From NCBI GenBank assembly GCA_902362725.1, contig CABIXM010000006.1:128836-192835 (forward strand): 64,000 bases of DNA, given 5' to 3'. The notes below the pieces were generated by a model. The model had not been told where the DNA came from. It saw only the letters and a program-made list of their open reading frames with translations, and did no database searches. The stretch is from Clostridiaceae bacterium (lineage in GTDB: Bacteria > Bacillota > Clostridia > Lachnospirales > Lachnospiraceae). This document shows positions 50,883-60,912 of the stretch, piece after piece (the first letter of the stretch is position 1; every line of letters begins with the position of its first letter). Both the position numbers and the translations under genes were made by a program.

Positions 50883-52138
50883 TTTTTACCTACACATTTC
50901 TTAATGACTGCTTTTATTTCTCCCAGACTTTTCTCTGTTCCAAATACGACCTGAATCCTTCGATTTATGATTCTCAGCCATTTTCCCTGATTGCTGAAAA
51001 ATCCTGTTGGCTTCTGATAGACAGCCGGTACGTCCATCTTTACTTCTTCTAACACTTTCATCCATTCTTTTGTCAGCTTTTCCGGATCAAAAGCGTCACA
51101 GACAAACTTTTGAGCATTTTTTCCCAATGTCTGATTTAATTTTCTATCCTGAAGAAGCCGGATCACGTCATCCGCAAGCTTCTTTTCTTTATGATACATC
51201 AAACCTGTCTCGTGGTGTCTGACAGTATCCAACAATCCATTTTTCGCTTTTGTGACAATGGGAATCCCACAAGCCTCCATCTCCACTGCACTGAGTCCAA
51301 ATGTCTCTGTACAGGCTGAAGGATTGATAATTCCTACTGCTGTTTTATTAAATATTTCATACTTTTCCTGTCCCAAAACTCCACAAAAATGAACAGAGTT
51401 TAGAATTTTCCCCTGTTCACCCGTGAGATAAGGCACAAAGCGTTTTTCATACTCCGAATCCGCTATTCCATACTCTCCCAGTCTGGCACCCTTACTATAC
51501 AGGGAACCGCTTCCTATCACGTACAGCTCTGCATCTGGTACCTGCTCAACAATCTTCTTCCATTGTTCCGCCAGAATATGAAAGCCCTTGCTTGGAATAA
51601 TGCTCCCCATATAGGTTACAATCTTCTCATAATCATCTTTTCTCTGATATTGAGCCAGCTTTCCGTAAAACATATTAAATACATATGTTGCCTTTTTGCA
51701 GATGCGATGATCAATATACTGATCATACTGCTGACGTCCTACAAATACAACTCTCTTTATATTGGCACAGTCTGCCACTTTCGCGGCTTCCCCCTCCTTA
51801 AAAGGACTATGTACCCATAGTACTATCTTGCAAGCTGCCCGGGACATCGCATGATAGTCTTCCAGTATTTCCGGCTGTACACAGATAAATGCATCCTGAT
51901 CTGATGCATCCTGCAGAGCCTGCTCAAAATTCTCTATTTTCTTTATTTTTACCTTTTCTGGGAAAATCGTATCATTATATTGATAGACTGTAATACGATA
52001 CTCTTCATACTCTGACAGATACCGCACAAGCATTCCGATACAGAACTGTGTTCCTCCCACCCCAGGATTACCCAGTTCCGGATGTCGCATATCCCGTTCG
52101 GGTGTCAATTTTTGTCCATAGAGAATTCCTATCTTCAT
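50879..52138 (-). CDS. Glycosyltransferase family 4
   Basis: 419 residues. GT-B enzyme: MKIGILYGQKLTPERDMRHPELGNPGVGGTQF at the N-terminus in pieces, IVTYMGSIIPSKGFHILAEQWK, ELYVIGSGSLYSKG, and NPSACTETFGLSAVEMEACGIPIVT with the E-x7-E acids. Coupled to the GT10 gene by a four-base overlap. Likely adds a sugar to the lipid-linked unit inside the cell. Substrates unknown. Confidence 0.9.
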   Translation of the reverse strand: MKIGILYGQKLTPERDMRHPELGNPGVGGTQFCIGMLVRYLSEYEEYRITVYQYNDTIFPEKVKIKKIENFEQALQDASDQDAFICVQPEILEDYHAMSRAACKIVLWVHSPFKEGEAAKVADCANIKRVVFVGRQQYDQYIDHRICKKATYVFNMFYGKLAQYQRKDDYEKIVTYMGSIIPSKGFHILAEQWKKIVEQVPDAELYVIGSGSLYSKGARLGEYGIADSEYEKRFVPYLTGEQGKILNSVHFCGVLGQEKYEIFNKTAVGIINPSACTETFGLSAVEMEACGIPIVTKAKNGLLDTVRHHETGLMYHKEKKLADDVIRLLQDRKLNQTLGKNAQKFVCDAFDPEKLTKEWMKVLEEVKMDVPAVYQKPTGFFSNQGKWLRIINRRIQVVFGTEKSLGEIKAVIKKCVGKK

Positions 52139-52145
52139 GCTCTTC

Positions 52146-52994
52146 TTACTCCCATGCTCGCTTTTTTCTAAGTCCCAGCATATTCAAAATATCTTTGCAG
52201 ATTTGTTTTGCCAATGATATGCTCTCATTTTTTATCAGACTTCCATATACCCATATTCTATCCGATACCGGCAATGTAGGCATGTACTGTGCCCGAAGGG
52301 TTTTCCAAACCGCTTTATGTTTCTCCTTTGCTGCGCTCGATAATCCTTGTGCTGTAATTCGATAGGCTGAGCCTGTTTCATCCGTACACACGAACTCACA
52401 CTTTTCAGAAATTTTCAACAAAATTTCCGTATCCTCATATAAATTTTGTCCTTCCGTATACCCTCCTGTATCAAGAAACAGTTGGCGTCGCAGACAGTAA
52501 TCGCGTGGCAGCTGAATATTTTTCTGACTCAAGAAATCACGGGATAAAATTCCTCTATCAAATCTTTTTCTTGTCTGATAGTCCCACAAATACTCTCCTT
52601 TTGAATCAACAGCTCTAAGCTTGGAAAAGGCTCCAATATTTTTTTTGCCTGCCTTCTCCATATTTAAAATGAGATTCATTTCATTATTCAATTTTTCCGG
52701 ATTTATGTAATAATCATCCGCATCCAAAAATGTAATATATTCTCCCAAAGCCTCCGCCGCCCCTGTATTTCTGGCATGGGACACTCCTCCGTTTTCTTTC
52801 AGAAAAATCCCTTTGATCCATGGATACGCCTTTGTGTATTCTTCTATTTTTCTGCGGGAATCATCTGTTGAACAGTCATCCACAAGCAACACTTCCAGGG
52901 GGCGATACGTCTGTTTCAAAATTCCTCCCACGCAATCATCCAGATATTTACTGTTATTGTAATTTGGAATTACAATGCTTAAAAGCGGTTTCAT
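52146..52994 (-). CDS. Glycosyltransferase family 2
   Basis: 282 residues of GT-A type: LSIVIPNYNNSKYLDDCVG, LEVLLVDDCSTDDSRR, GGVSHARNTGAAEALG and the DxD in TFLDADDYYINP. An alignment with the other GT2 here (48905) shows the same core but little identity beyond motifs, so they are not recent duplicates. Neighbours are glycan genes on the same strand. Confidence 0.9.
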   Translation of the reverse strand: MKPLLSIVIPNYNNSKYLDDCVGGILKQTYRPLEVLLVDDCSTDDSRRKIEEYTKAYPWIKGIFLKENGGVSHARNTGAAEALGEYITFLDADDYYINPEKLNNEMNLILNMEKAGKKNIGAFSKLRAVDSKGEYLWDYQTRKRFDRGILSRDFLSQKNIQLPRDYCLRRQLFLDTGGYTEGQNLYEDTEILLKISEKCEFVCTDETGSAYRITAQGLSSAAKEKHKAVWKTLRAQYMPTLPVSDRIWVYGSLIKNESISLAKQICKDILNMLGLRKKRAWE

Positions 52995-53003
52995 TTTCTA
53001 TCC

Positions 53004-53729
53004 TCATTGATTTTTATAGAGCTTCAATTTACACAGTATATTTTTTATCTGATATTTCCACTCTGTTGTCCCATAGGAGATTCCAATGCTACCGGATGTT
53101 CCCTGAAATCTGGGATATTCCGGCGTATTTCTGAAAGCAAGCCTATTTTCTTTCAGGCATTTCCAGAACAGGTGCTCTATATAAATTCCGTCTTTATCTC
53201 TTACCTGCATATATAGTTCTAAAAAATACGTTTCATATACTTTTATAGGAATTTTATAAAACTTTGTGTCCGTCTGCTTATCTTTCCCATATATCTTTAC
53301 TGGATTAAAATAGAGGATTCCTTTTTTCATTTTTTCTATAATTTCATCCAGGTTTTCAACCGTTACACGTCCTGTAAGCTTTATAAACTCTTTTTCATTT
53401 TTCAAAAATCTACTATTATGAAGGGCATATTTTATTACTTCACCTTCTCCATAGCCTTTTCCATACTTCGCTACTTTATCCCCGTCTCCCTGGAAACTCA
53501 GAATCTCCAGTTTATTTTCCGGTTTTCCATCGTACAGCTGCTCTCTCAGTTTCTCTACGGCCTGTTCGTCACCGCTGTTTTCGCAAAATACCACCTTATC
53601 CACAGACTTCGCCGCCATAAGCTTCTTCAGGCTTTCCGCATATTCTCCTATTCTTTTATCCCGATCTACCAGCTGCAATGCAAATACATTTTCCCCTGGA
53701 ACCAGAGTGCCTGTAACCAAAACGATCAT
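53004..53729 (-). CDS. Hypothetical protein of the glycan operon
   Basis: 241 residues with no TM segment. It begins MIVLVTGTLVPGEN and has a central EFIKLTGRVTVENLDEII stretch, a pattern common in proteins that sit in capsule clusters and resemble GT-A or WavE-like transferases. A clear DxD motif is missing, so enzymatic function is not assigned. Tight spacing to both neighbours ties it to the operon. Confidence 0.65.
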   Translation of the reverse strand: MIVLVTGTLVPGENVFALQLVDRDKRIGEYAESLKKLMAAKSVDKVVFCENSGDEQAVEKLREQLYDGKPENKLEILSFQGDGDKVAKYGKGYGEGEVIKYALHNSRFLKNEKEFIKLTGRVTVENLDEIIEKMKKGILYFNPVKIYGKDKQTDTKFYKIPIKVYETYFLELYMQVRDKDGIYIEHLFWKCLKENRLAFRNTPEYPRFQGTSGSIGISYGTTEWKYQIKNILCKLKLYKNQ

Positions 53730-53748
53730 AAAACCTTTCTCCTCATTA

Positions 53749-54534
53749 TCAGAACTTCACCAGGGTATAATGCTCCGTTATATATAAAATCTGAATTTCC
53801 CCATTACTCTCCAGCTCATCCAATCGCGGCATCGGTGCGTTCACATCCGGAGCGACAATCATGTAATTCGCTCCCAAATCACTGGCCGTATTGATCAGAT
53901 ACTGTGAATCAAACATTCCCGCTGTCATCTTGTTATGAAGATCCTGAATTTCATCCGGATATGCGCCTTCTTCTCCGATATCGGAACCATACAGCAGATG
54001 GATACTGCCGGAAACTTGCCGAAGCAACGGCAGAAAATCATCGTCTGCTATCACGGTTTTGTCTCCGTCTAAAGCATCCAGAATCAGGCAGATCTCCATC
54101 TGTTCTTCCAAATCCGGGTTTCGGGTACTGTAGCCATTCTGACTCCAGTCAGCTCTCCAGTATACACAGCTTCCCGCCCACCAGACGAGGCACAGCGCAA
54201 AGACGAGCCAGACTATTTTCTGGGAAACCTTTTTCAGGCGGCTCATCCAATGCACGAACACATACGCCATCATCTGCACCACCGGAAGTGCCCAGAGCAG
54301 ATGGAAATAGGTTCCTTCTCCGGTCAGATATCTGGTACAAACCCAGGTAAATGGCAGGAAACAGAAAAGCAGAATCCATCCCATACTGAATCCCAGGTAT
54401 CCCCGCACCAAACGATTTTTCTTTTTTAATCCGTATACATAAAGCAGCGACACCAGAAACAGGGCAAAATAGCCCTGATAGGTCATCACATCCTGATGCC
54501 ATGTAGTATGCAGAAACTCAATCAGCTCTTTCAT
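53749..54534 (-). CDS. Membrane protein, C-terminal partner of pair 2
   Basis: 261 residues. Four hydrophobic segments (about 18-36, 46-66, 74-92, 106-126) are followed by a soluble domain ending NYMIVAPDVNAPMPRLDELE and EHYTLVKF. The start lies 17 bases inside the end of the upstream membrane gene. Its layout is like the protein at 55407 (TM part, then soluble tail with a similar closing pattern), so the two seem to be paralogues. Together with 54518 it looks like the second half of a DUF6077/GT-C-like large membrane protein. Function unknown. Confidence 0.7.
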   Translation of the reverse strand: MKELIEFLHTTWHQDVMTYQGYFALFLVSLLYVYGLKKKNRLVRGYLGFSMGWILLFCFLPFTWVCTRYLTGEGTYFHLLWALPVVQMMAYVFVHWMSRLKKVSQKIVWLVFALCLVWWAGSCVYWRADWSQNGYSTRNPDLEEQMEICLILDALDGDKTVIADDDFLPLLRQVSGSIHLLYGSDIGEEGAYPDEIQDLHNKMTAGMFDSQYLINTASDLGANYMIVAPDVNAPMPRLDELESNGEIQILYITEHYTLVKF

Positions 54535-55405
54535 GTTCTGCTCCTCTCATTACTGCTGCTACAAATTTTACCAAAAGCCAGATCACAGCCGGAATCATAA
54601 TGCACACCCGTATGGAATCGTTCGTCCACGGATAAAGCATCAAAAACGAACCCCATATCCACTGCTTTGCTGCTCCAAAAATATTCAACACACAAACAGC
54701 AATCCCATATAGAAGACCCTTCCACTTTTTCCCTCCCAGCAGTTCCAGGCCAATGCCGTACTGCATGCTGTAAAACAGGCAGAGCAGCCAGACCGGAATT
54801 ATCTTATATACCAGGCTTAATGTATTTCCCGGGAATAAATATCCAATCAGTGCATAAAATACCGTGTAAACCGGATAACGCACGATTGCCTGTCCCTCGT
54901 AATAGGGAAGACCTGTCATCGGATTCGTAGCTCTGAGATTGCCATCCTCTAAAATCGTATTGATATAAATCGCCATACGATCCCCGTTGTATTTTTCCTG
55001 AATCGTTCCATTTTTTGAAATCTGAAGCCCTATCAGCCCGATAAAGATAAACGCCAAAAGAACTGCTGCCGTTATCGCTTTCCAATCGCGTTCCATCGGC
55101 GCAGTTTCTTTTTTTTGTCTCTTTTGTTTTCCGCCCTGTATTCCGGCTTTCACAATCCAACCTATCGCAAGAATCGTTACTGCCAGGCTTACTACCCTGT
55201 ATATGCCATAGACTCCAGCCAGTTCCCAGCGAACCAATTTACCAAGACAAAGAACTCCCCAGAGTGAAGCGAATTCCCACAGCACTCCCTCCCACCAGTA
55301 ACGTGTCCGCATTTTCAATGGTTGCCTCAGCAGAAGTTCCGCAAAGCATCCGGCCAACACCGGATACAGGAACAGGTAATATGCTATTTTTATCATATTC
55401 ATCAT
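54518..55405 (-). CDS. Membrane protein, N-terminal partner of pair 2 (DUF6077-like)
   Basis: 295 residues, about seven TM segments, with a soluble loop around 120-180 that contains NGDRMAIYINTILEDG and YEGQAIVRYPVYTVFYALIGYL. This loop is like DDRYYIGDVMTSL and YPIHTAVVSQVTG of the protein at 56161, which suggests homology. Such proteins in Lachnospiraceae resemble GT-C transferases (dolichyl-mannose type) but lack a clear DxD. The stop overlaps the next gene by 17 bases, so the pair is coupled. Confidence 0.7.
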   Translation of the reverse strand: MMNMIKIAYYLFLYPVLAGCFAELLLRQPLKMRTRYWWEGVLWEFASLWGVLCLGKLVRWELAGVYGIYRVVSLAVTILAIGWIVKAGIQGGKQKRQKKETAPMERDWKAITAAVLLAFIFIGLIGLQISKNGTIQEKYNGDRMAIYINTILEDGNLRATNPMTGLPYYEGQAIVRYPVYTVFYALIGYLFPGNTLSLVYKIIPVWLLCLFYSMQYGIGLELLGGKKWKGLLYGIAVCVLNIFGAAKQWIWGSFLMLYPWTNDSIRVCIMIPAVIWLLVKFVAAVMRGAEHERAD

Positions 55406-55406
55406 T

Positions 55407-56147
55407 CTATTTCACCCGATAAATCTTACTCTTATCTGTCTCGGCCACCAGTTCAAAGTACTGGCCGCCGTCGAGAACGGTGGTATCTTTATTCATTACC
55501 ATGTACTGCAGATACTGACCTACAAGCCAATCGTGATATTCCTGTGTATCCCAGGAGATTTCTTCCTGTTTCGCCTGGTTTAACGGTTCTGAAACCGCCG
55601 GCTGCCAATACATAATTTTGATAGAAGCATCATATTGTCTTGCTGTCAAATATAGGTTTTCATCTTCGTAGAATACCCAAGGTTCTTCTGCCCCATCTTT
55701 GTGAATCAATTCTGTTGTTAGCAGTAATTCGTTCTGTACCTTATAAATATTCTCGGTCCGGTATGTTTCCGTGTCTATATTTATCGTGAAAAACGTAATA
55801 ACTACCAGAAATATACCCAGGAATATCCTTTTCCTATTAGACTGTATCTTATCAAATAGCTGAACTCCCACGTACCCCACAATCAATAATACCGGATACA
55901 TCCACAGAAAGCGATAGGCTCTTGATTCAAACCCAAATTTTGTATATAAAAGATTCATGGTATAGGAGTTCATTATAAAAATTGTATAGAAAACACTGGG
56001 AAAAATAACAGCCTTTTTTAACACTTCATTTTTTCCCTGATAAATCACATAACAGCCCGCTGCCATCAATAGAATCCAGACAGAATCTCCTATCCGTGCG
56101 AACTGAACTCCCCGGTAAAACTCATACAATTGGTTCAATAATTCCAT
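55407..56147 (-). CDS. Membrane protein, C-terminal partner of pair 1
   Basis: 246 residues. Four hydrophobic segments (20-40, 45-60, 80-100, 108-125) are followed by a soluble domain with KDGAEEPWVFYEDEN and an end QYFELVAETDKSKIYRVK. It sits 13 bases after the DUF6077-type gene (56161). It has the same build as the protein at 53749. The soluble end resembles those of GT-C-like enzymes. No catalytic motif was recognised. Confidence 0.7.
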   Translation of the reverse strand: MELLNQLYEFYRGVQFARIGDSVWILLMAAGCYVIYQGKNEVLKKAVIFPSVFYTIFIMNSYTMNLLYTKFGFESRAYRFLWMYPVLLIVGYVGVQLFDKIQSNRKRIFLGIFLVVITFFTINIDTETYRTENIYKVQNELLLTTELIHKDGAEEPWVFYEDENLYLTARQYDASIKIMYWQPAVSEPLNQAKQEEISWDTQEYHDWLVGQYLQYMVMNKDTTVLDGGQYFELVAETDKSKIYRVK

Positions 56148-56160
56148 ATTATAACCTCAT

Positions 56161-57234
56161 CTACGGAATATAGAAAAGCAATTTTCCGCTTGTCTCCAGC
56201 AAATAGATATAAAGCACCGCCACACAGGGTACAAAGCAAAGAACGGCCGGCACAAGCTGCCTCCACCTTCTTCCCAGTACCACATAGCAGGCATAAAAGC
56301 TACCCGTCACAAGTGGCAGAATAAAGAAGGAGGACATTACCAGACAATAGCTTCCACACACTATCCAGAACACCAGAAACCAATTCTGCCATTTTCCATC
56401 CGATTTCACAATTCTCGCAAATAAGTAAAATAGGAATGGAATAATCAGGTTTGCCAACAGATTCTTTCCTTCTGCCATCCTATACACCAGATGCTGGGCG
56501 AATGATTCTACCACTGCTCTCTGTGCATAGGTACACCACGTGATAATCACCAGAAACCAGAAAACTTTTTTACTGTTTTCTTTGAACAGAAGTCGCCCCC
56601 AAAGATAAAATACACAGTTTACCAAAATCAGCCAGGTTGCCGTAAGCACCCACTTATTTTCAATCAGTGGATGGAGGCCTGTCACCTGGCTAACTACAGC
56701 TGTATGAATCGGGTACATCTGAAGCAAATAATTAACATCCAGATAAGCATACTTTCCTCCATCAATATAGCTGTATTGCTGTATCGTATTCGTATATAAG
56801 GAAGTCATTACATCACCGATATAATATCTGTCATCCGTAACTCCGAATAAGCTGGCTGTCACGCTTCCCATATAGACATACTGTACCAGAATCAAACTGA
56901 ATACGCCCAGATAAAACTTCGGCCTCTTCCTTATTTTCTCAACGCTCTCTTTCCAGGCCTGTCCCAGTGCTTTCCGCCCCAGCACAATCAGCAACGCCAT
57001 ACCAACCACTACCACACCGCACCACGTCTTTGTCAATGTCGAAAGTGGATAAAACTTCAGCTTCATCGGTAACGCTACGATATTAAAGAACAGGTAATAA
57101 GAGAATCCACCTGTCACCATCGCCAACGGCAGCGAAAAATCTACCCGAATCAGCCTCAGCAGGCAGGTTCCAAGCACAAAAAAGCATGTGAAATAATAAA
57201 CAGCTACCAATACTGCTATTAAAATATCGCTCAT
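56161..57234 (-). CDS. DUF6077-like membrane protein, N-terminal partner of pair 1
   Basis: 357 residues from ATG 57234 (a TTG at 57237 is also in frame; AAAGG lies about 10 bases upstream). Nine or so TM segments, with a soluble loop near 120-165 (GVTDDRYYIGDVMTSL, YLLQMYPIHTAVVSQ). The pattern is that of DUF6077/GT-C-like proteins in gut Clostridia. As first gene of the glycan operon it lies just after a sigma-A promoter. It may polymerise or transfer sugars outside the membrane, but this is inferred from context only. Confidence 0.72.
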   Translation of the reverse strand: MSDILIAVLVAVYYFTCFFVLGTCLLRLIRVDFSLPLAMVTGGFSYYLFFNIVALPMKLKFYPLSTLTKTWCGVVVVGMALLIVLGRKALGQAWKESVEKIRKRPKFYLGVFSLILVQYVYMGSVTASLFGVTDDRYYIGDVMTSLYTNTIQQYSYIDGGKYAYLDVNYLLQMYPIHTAVVSQVTGLHPLIENKWVLTATWLILVNCVFYLWGRLLFKENSKKVFWFLVIITWCTYAQRAVVESFAQHLVYRMAEGKNLLANLIIPFLFYLFARIVKSDGKWQNWFLVFWIVCGSYCLVMSSFFILPLVTGSFYACYVVLGRRWRQLVPAVLCFVPCVAVLYIYLLETSGKLLFYIP

Positions 57235-57269
57235 CAAATTGCAACCTTTCTGTTTCTGTCAATCAGTTT

Positions 57270-57298
57270 ACTATATCATACTTTCCTGTGAGTAACAA
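57270..57298 (-). promoter_or_regulatory. Promoter of the 15-kb glycan operon
   Basis: Minus-strand TTGTTA (complement of 57293-57298), 17-bp spacer, TATAGT (complement of 57270-57275), 36 bases before the first start codon. No other good promoter was found up to 42205. Confidence 0.55.
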
Positions 57299-57312
57299 GG
57301 CGGGATTTCATC

Positions 57313-58214
57313 CTACGATTTTTTCACCATGCAGCGCTTTTTAAAGAATGAAATACCATAACACAAAATCTCATCATAATCCTCTTCGAATTCTTTCGCG
57401 TACATTCTTGTATTAATCTGTCACAAGGCAGCGTCACATTCGCTTTCCAGCTTTTCCAGATTCTTTACGTATTTTGCCTCAAAAACTGCAAGTCGGCCGT
57501 GAAGCGGATCATAAACAATGACGTCGCTGCGCCCTTCTCCATGCTCTTTATTGGAATCTACCATATAACCTGCGCCCGTAAAAATACCTGCAAGGAATGC
57601 ATCAGGCTCTTCATAACATTCAGCATTTCTTTATAATAATAGCCGTTGCTGTTTGCCTTTGCCACCGGGACATCATATTCATCCACGAAAAGAATCACTT
57701 TTTTCTGATAATATCTGTTCATCAATTGTGACAGAAGCTGAATCGAACGCGACACCTCTGTTTTTTCCGCCCGACGCTCCAGGATTCTCTTGAAAGTAGC
57801 TTTATCCAGCTCACTCAAAACAGGGCTTTTTAAAAGGTACGCATGTTCCTGATAAAGACAGCTGATTTCATATACAAGCTGCTGATATGCGTCAGCAAAG
57901 CAAAGACCGTCCACATTTTTTAACGACAAAAAAATCACCGGCCACTGATTCATCCATTCCCGGCAAAGAAGCGGATTTGTTTCTATTTCAAGACCTTCAA
58001 ATAACGTTCTACTGTCCTTACGGATATCAAAAAAAGACTCCAGCATACTCATGCCCAGCGTCTTTCCAAATCGCCGTGGACGCGTAATCAGGGTTACCTC
58101 TGCTTTTGCCCTGAGAAGCTCGGCAATCAGTCCTGTTTTATCCACATAGTAAAATTCTTCGCTACGGATTTTTCCAAAATCCGAAATTCTTACCGGAATA
58201 TTCAAGCTTTCCAT
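57313..58214 (-). pseudogene. Decayed AAA-ATPase-like / PD-(D/E)XK protein
   Basis: An open part of 218 codons (58214 down to 57558) starts MESLNIPVRISDFGKI and carries Walker A RPRRFGKT and Walker B VILFVDEYD of the AAA-ATPase_like family. It ends abruptly. In another frame the DNA continues with the C-terminal PDDEXK_9 part: DAFLAGIFTGAGYMV, HGEGRSDVIVYDP, AVFEAKYVKNLEKLE, one in-frame TGA, then FEEDYDEILCYGISFFKKRC and TAG at 57313-57315. The middle of the protein is missing. So it is an internal deletion with a frameshift and a nonsense codon. Such proteins are frequent, fast-decaying accessory genes in gut anaerobes. Confidence 0.85.
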
Positions 58215-58569
58215 TCTTGCCGGCCTTTCCCATTAAATTACTTCCAAATACAACTCGGCCAGAGTCAAAAGGTATTGACCCTGACCGATATGATCATTTT
58301 AGCATTATGAGGGTGGAATGGCAACGTCTATTTTATCTCGTATATATCATTTTCTGCCCTTTTTAGACGTATTTATTCAATTGAGTGTCACTTCTCGCTG
58401 GAAGTTAAGAGTATAATTGGAAGTTAACATATATTAAATATCATCACCCATTGTGCTTACATCAAAGTAATGGTAAAATATAAGAAATTCATTTTGGGAA
58501 TTGCGCTTGGAATATCTTCGAAGATCAGGTTGAAATAAAGAGGAAAGACCTATTATGGGGGGAACAAAT
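58215..58569. other. AT-rich intergenic stretch
   Basis: No gene is seen. It contains a direct repeat TGGAAGTTAA twice, 19 bp apart (about 58400-58427), and a GTCA...TGAC inverted repeat near 58265. No clear promoter could be placed, although the acyltransferase gene must have one near here. Confidence 0.5.
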
Positions 58570-59562
58570 ATGAAGCAACGACTAACGTATATAGATATTG
58601 CCAGAGCAATAGGGATTCTTTTTGTTGTGCTTGGACATATAAATCAATTTTATAGAGATTCTCAAGGAATAGAGTGCTCTCAAATATTAATCTTTATTTA
58701 TACGTTTCATATGCCACTGTTTTTTATTCTTTCAGGAATATTATTTTCAGAAAAAACATTTCGTAATCTTTCGTTTTTTGATTTTTTGATTAAAAAGGTG
58801 AAGGGATTGGTCGTCCCATATTTGTTTCTGGATATTACAGCAGGTTTATATGGGACGGTTGTTTCTTCGGAAATACAGATTTCTTCTATTCTGGAAGTCG
58901 TGAAAAATACGTTAACGATTCATTGTAATGTTGGAGCAAACTGGTTTATATCGGCACTATTTATAGGAGAAATATTTTTATACTTTTTCTTAAAATATTA
59001 TCGAAGTATATATAAGTATTTTGTATGGATTCCATTTCTTATTATACCTCGGTATTATCCATTTTCAACACACTGGATAAATGTTTTTGTGCGTGGTGTG
59101 ATTGCATTTACTTTTATGCTAGTGGGGTATTACTTAAAAGATTACTATAAAAATGATGTAAATAAGCAATGGGATGTTATTGTTCTTTCGGTTGTCCTTA
59201 CCTATATAATAGCGATGCTTAATGGGCAAATTGATTTTTGGGGCAGTAGAGTGGGAAATCCAATTTTGTGTTTGATTGGTGGTCTGATTGGAGCCTATTG
59301 GGTTATTGGCTTATCGAAGAACATAAAATCTAAATTACTTGTGTTTATAGGACAAAATACAATGACAATGATGGGGACACACATGATAGTATTTGGAATC
59401 GTATGGAATTTGTGTTCAATAACATTTTTCAATATCATGCCATTGCTGACAGCAAATCTATATGGGGAAATTTTAATATTTATTTTGATAATTGCCGCTA
59501 ATTTACCAATCATGTATGTATATGATCGATATCTTCCATTTCTAATTGGGAAACGTAGGTGA
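58570..59562 (+). CDS. Acyltransferase family 3 membrane protein
   Basis: 330 residues from ATG 58570 (GGGGGG site 8 bases upstream; the ATG at 58555 is poorly placed). About ten TM segments. The family start RLTYIDIARAIGILFVVLGH (catalytic His) and the TFHMPLFFILSGILF motif are clear, with GANWFISALF further on. It moves acyl groups such as acetyl from inside the cell to surface glycans. The gene is AT-rich and stands alone in a mobile region, so it was probably acquired. It may decorate the polymer of the nearby operon. Confidence 0.88.
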   Translation: MKQRLTYIDIARAIGILFVVLGHINQFYRDSQGIECSQILIFIYTFHMPLFFILSGILFSEKTFRNLSFFDFLIKKVKGLVVPYLFLDITAGLYGTVVSSEIQISSILEVVKNTLTIHCNVGANWFISALFIGEIFLYFFLKYYRSIYKYFVWIPFLIIPRYYPFSTHWINVFVRGVIAFTFMLVGYYLKDYYKNDVNKQWDVIVLSVVLTYIIAMLNGQIDFWGSRVGNPILCLIGGLIGAYWVIGLSKNIKSKLLVFIGQNTMTMMGTHMIVFGIVWNLCSITFFNIMPLLTANLYGEILIFILIIAANLPIMYVYDRYLPFLIGKRR

Positions 59563-60534
59563 ATTGAAAAAGTAAAATCCACCTTGCAAAGGGGCATGCG
59601 GACGAAAAGTTGGACTGTGTAATGCCTGACATGTTATGAGGTACACGCAAGAACAAATATCGACAGCACTTGTATTACTAAAAGCGACAGGATCCCCAGA
59701 CAAAGTTGTCCAAACCTTAGGGTATCCATCTGCACCAATGCTTTATCATTGGTGTAAAAAGTATCCTGAATATTACGATGTTCCAAATCAAAAGCATTGG
59801 AGACAAGCTCCAACAGAATTGAAACATGACGTAATTAAACGTTGCCTTATTAAGGGCGAGCCTGTAAAATTAGTGGCAGAAGAAATCGGATACACACCTT
59901 CCTTGATATATAAATGGATTAGGGAGTATCGGGAGAAGGCAGTGATAATCGATGCCCTGAAAAATAAGTATTCACTACCGGATCTTCTAAAAAAACTAAA
60001 CCTTGCAAAAAGTAGCTATTATTATCAAGAAAAACCCATTTATGCAGAGGATAAATACTCCAATCTTCGCAAAAGAATCATACAACTGTTTCATGAAAAT
60101 CGTGATATATTTGGTTATCGGAGAATTCATATGCTGCTTCATCGTGAGGGTATAAAAGTTTCTGAAAAAGTGGTTCGTCGTATTATGAAGCAGGAAAAAC
60201 TAATTATCAGACGAAAACGCAGACAGAAATATAACTCCTATAAAGGTGAAATAACACCTGCGGTGGAGAAGGTTATAGCTAGAGATTTCCATGCTACAAA
60301 ACCGAATCAAAAATGGCTTACTGATATCACAGAGTTTTCTATCAAAGCAGGAAAAATATATCTTTCGCCGATAATTGACTGCCTTGATGGTATGCCGGTG
60401 AGTTGGACTATAGGCACTTCTCCGAACGCAGAACTTGCCAACACCATGTTAAGGAATGCTATTGCTACACTTAAACCAAACGAAAAACCTATCGTACATT
60501 CTGACAGGGGATGCCATTATCGTTGGCCAGAATG

Positions 60535-60651
60535 GATACAGATAATGGAAGAAGCAAACCTTACACGATCCATGTCCAAGAAAGGTTGTTCTCCTGATAA
60601 CTCTGCATGTGAGGGCTTCTTTGGTCACCTCAAAACAGAAATGTTCTATGG
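60535..60651 (+). repeat. Direct repeat, copy 1, in the transposase
   Basis: 117 bp (39 codons, in frame) that include the catalytic Glu of the DDE triad. Confidence 0.95.
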
Positions 60652-60795
60652 ATATGACTGGGATGAATATAGCATTGAAGAATTTATCCATGAGATAAAT
60701 GGCTATATGGGTTGGTATTGCAAAGATAGAATTAAATCAACACTCGGAGGACTTAGTCCTCTAGATTATAGAAGGAGTATAGGCATAGCGGTCTC

Positions 60796-60912
60796 GATAC
60801 AGATAATGGAAGAAGCAAACCTTACACGATCCATGTCCAAGAAAGGTTGTTCTCCTGATAACTCTGCATGTGAGGGCTTCTTTGGTCACCTCAAAGCAGA
60901 AATGTTCTATGG
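60796..60912 (+). repeat. Direct repeat, copy 2, in the transposase
   Basis: Matches 60535-60651 at 116 of 117 bases (one A to G change, Thr to Ala). The offset is 261 bp. It keeps the reading frame open past the normal transposase end. Confidence 0.95.
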
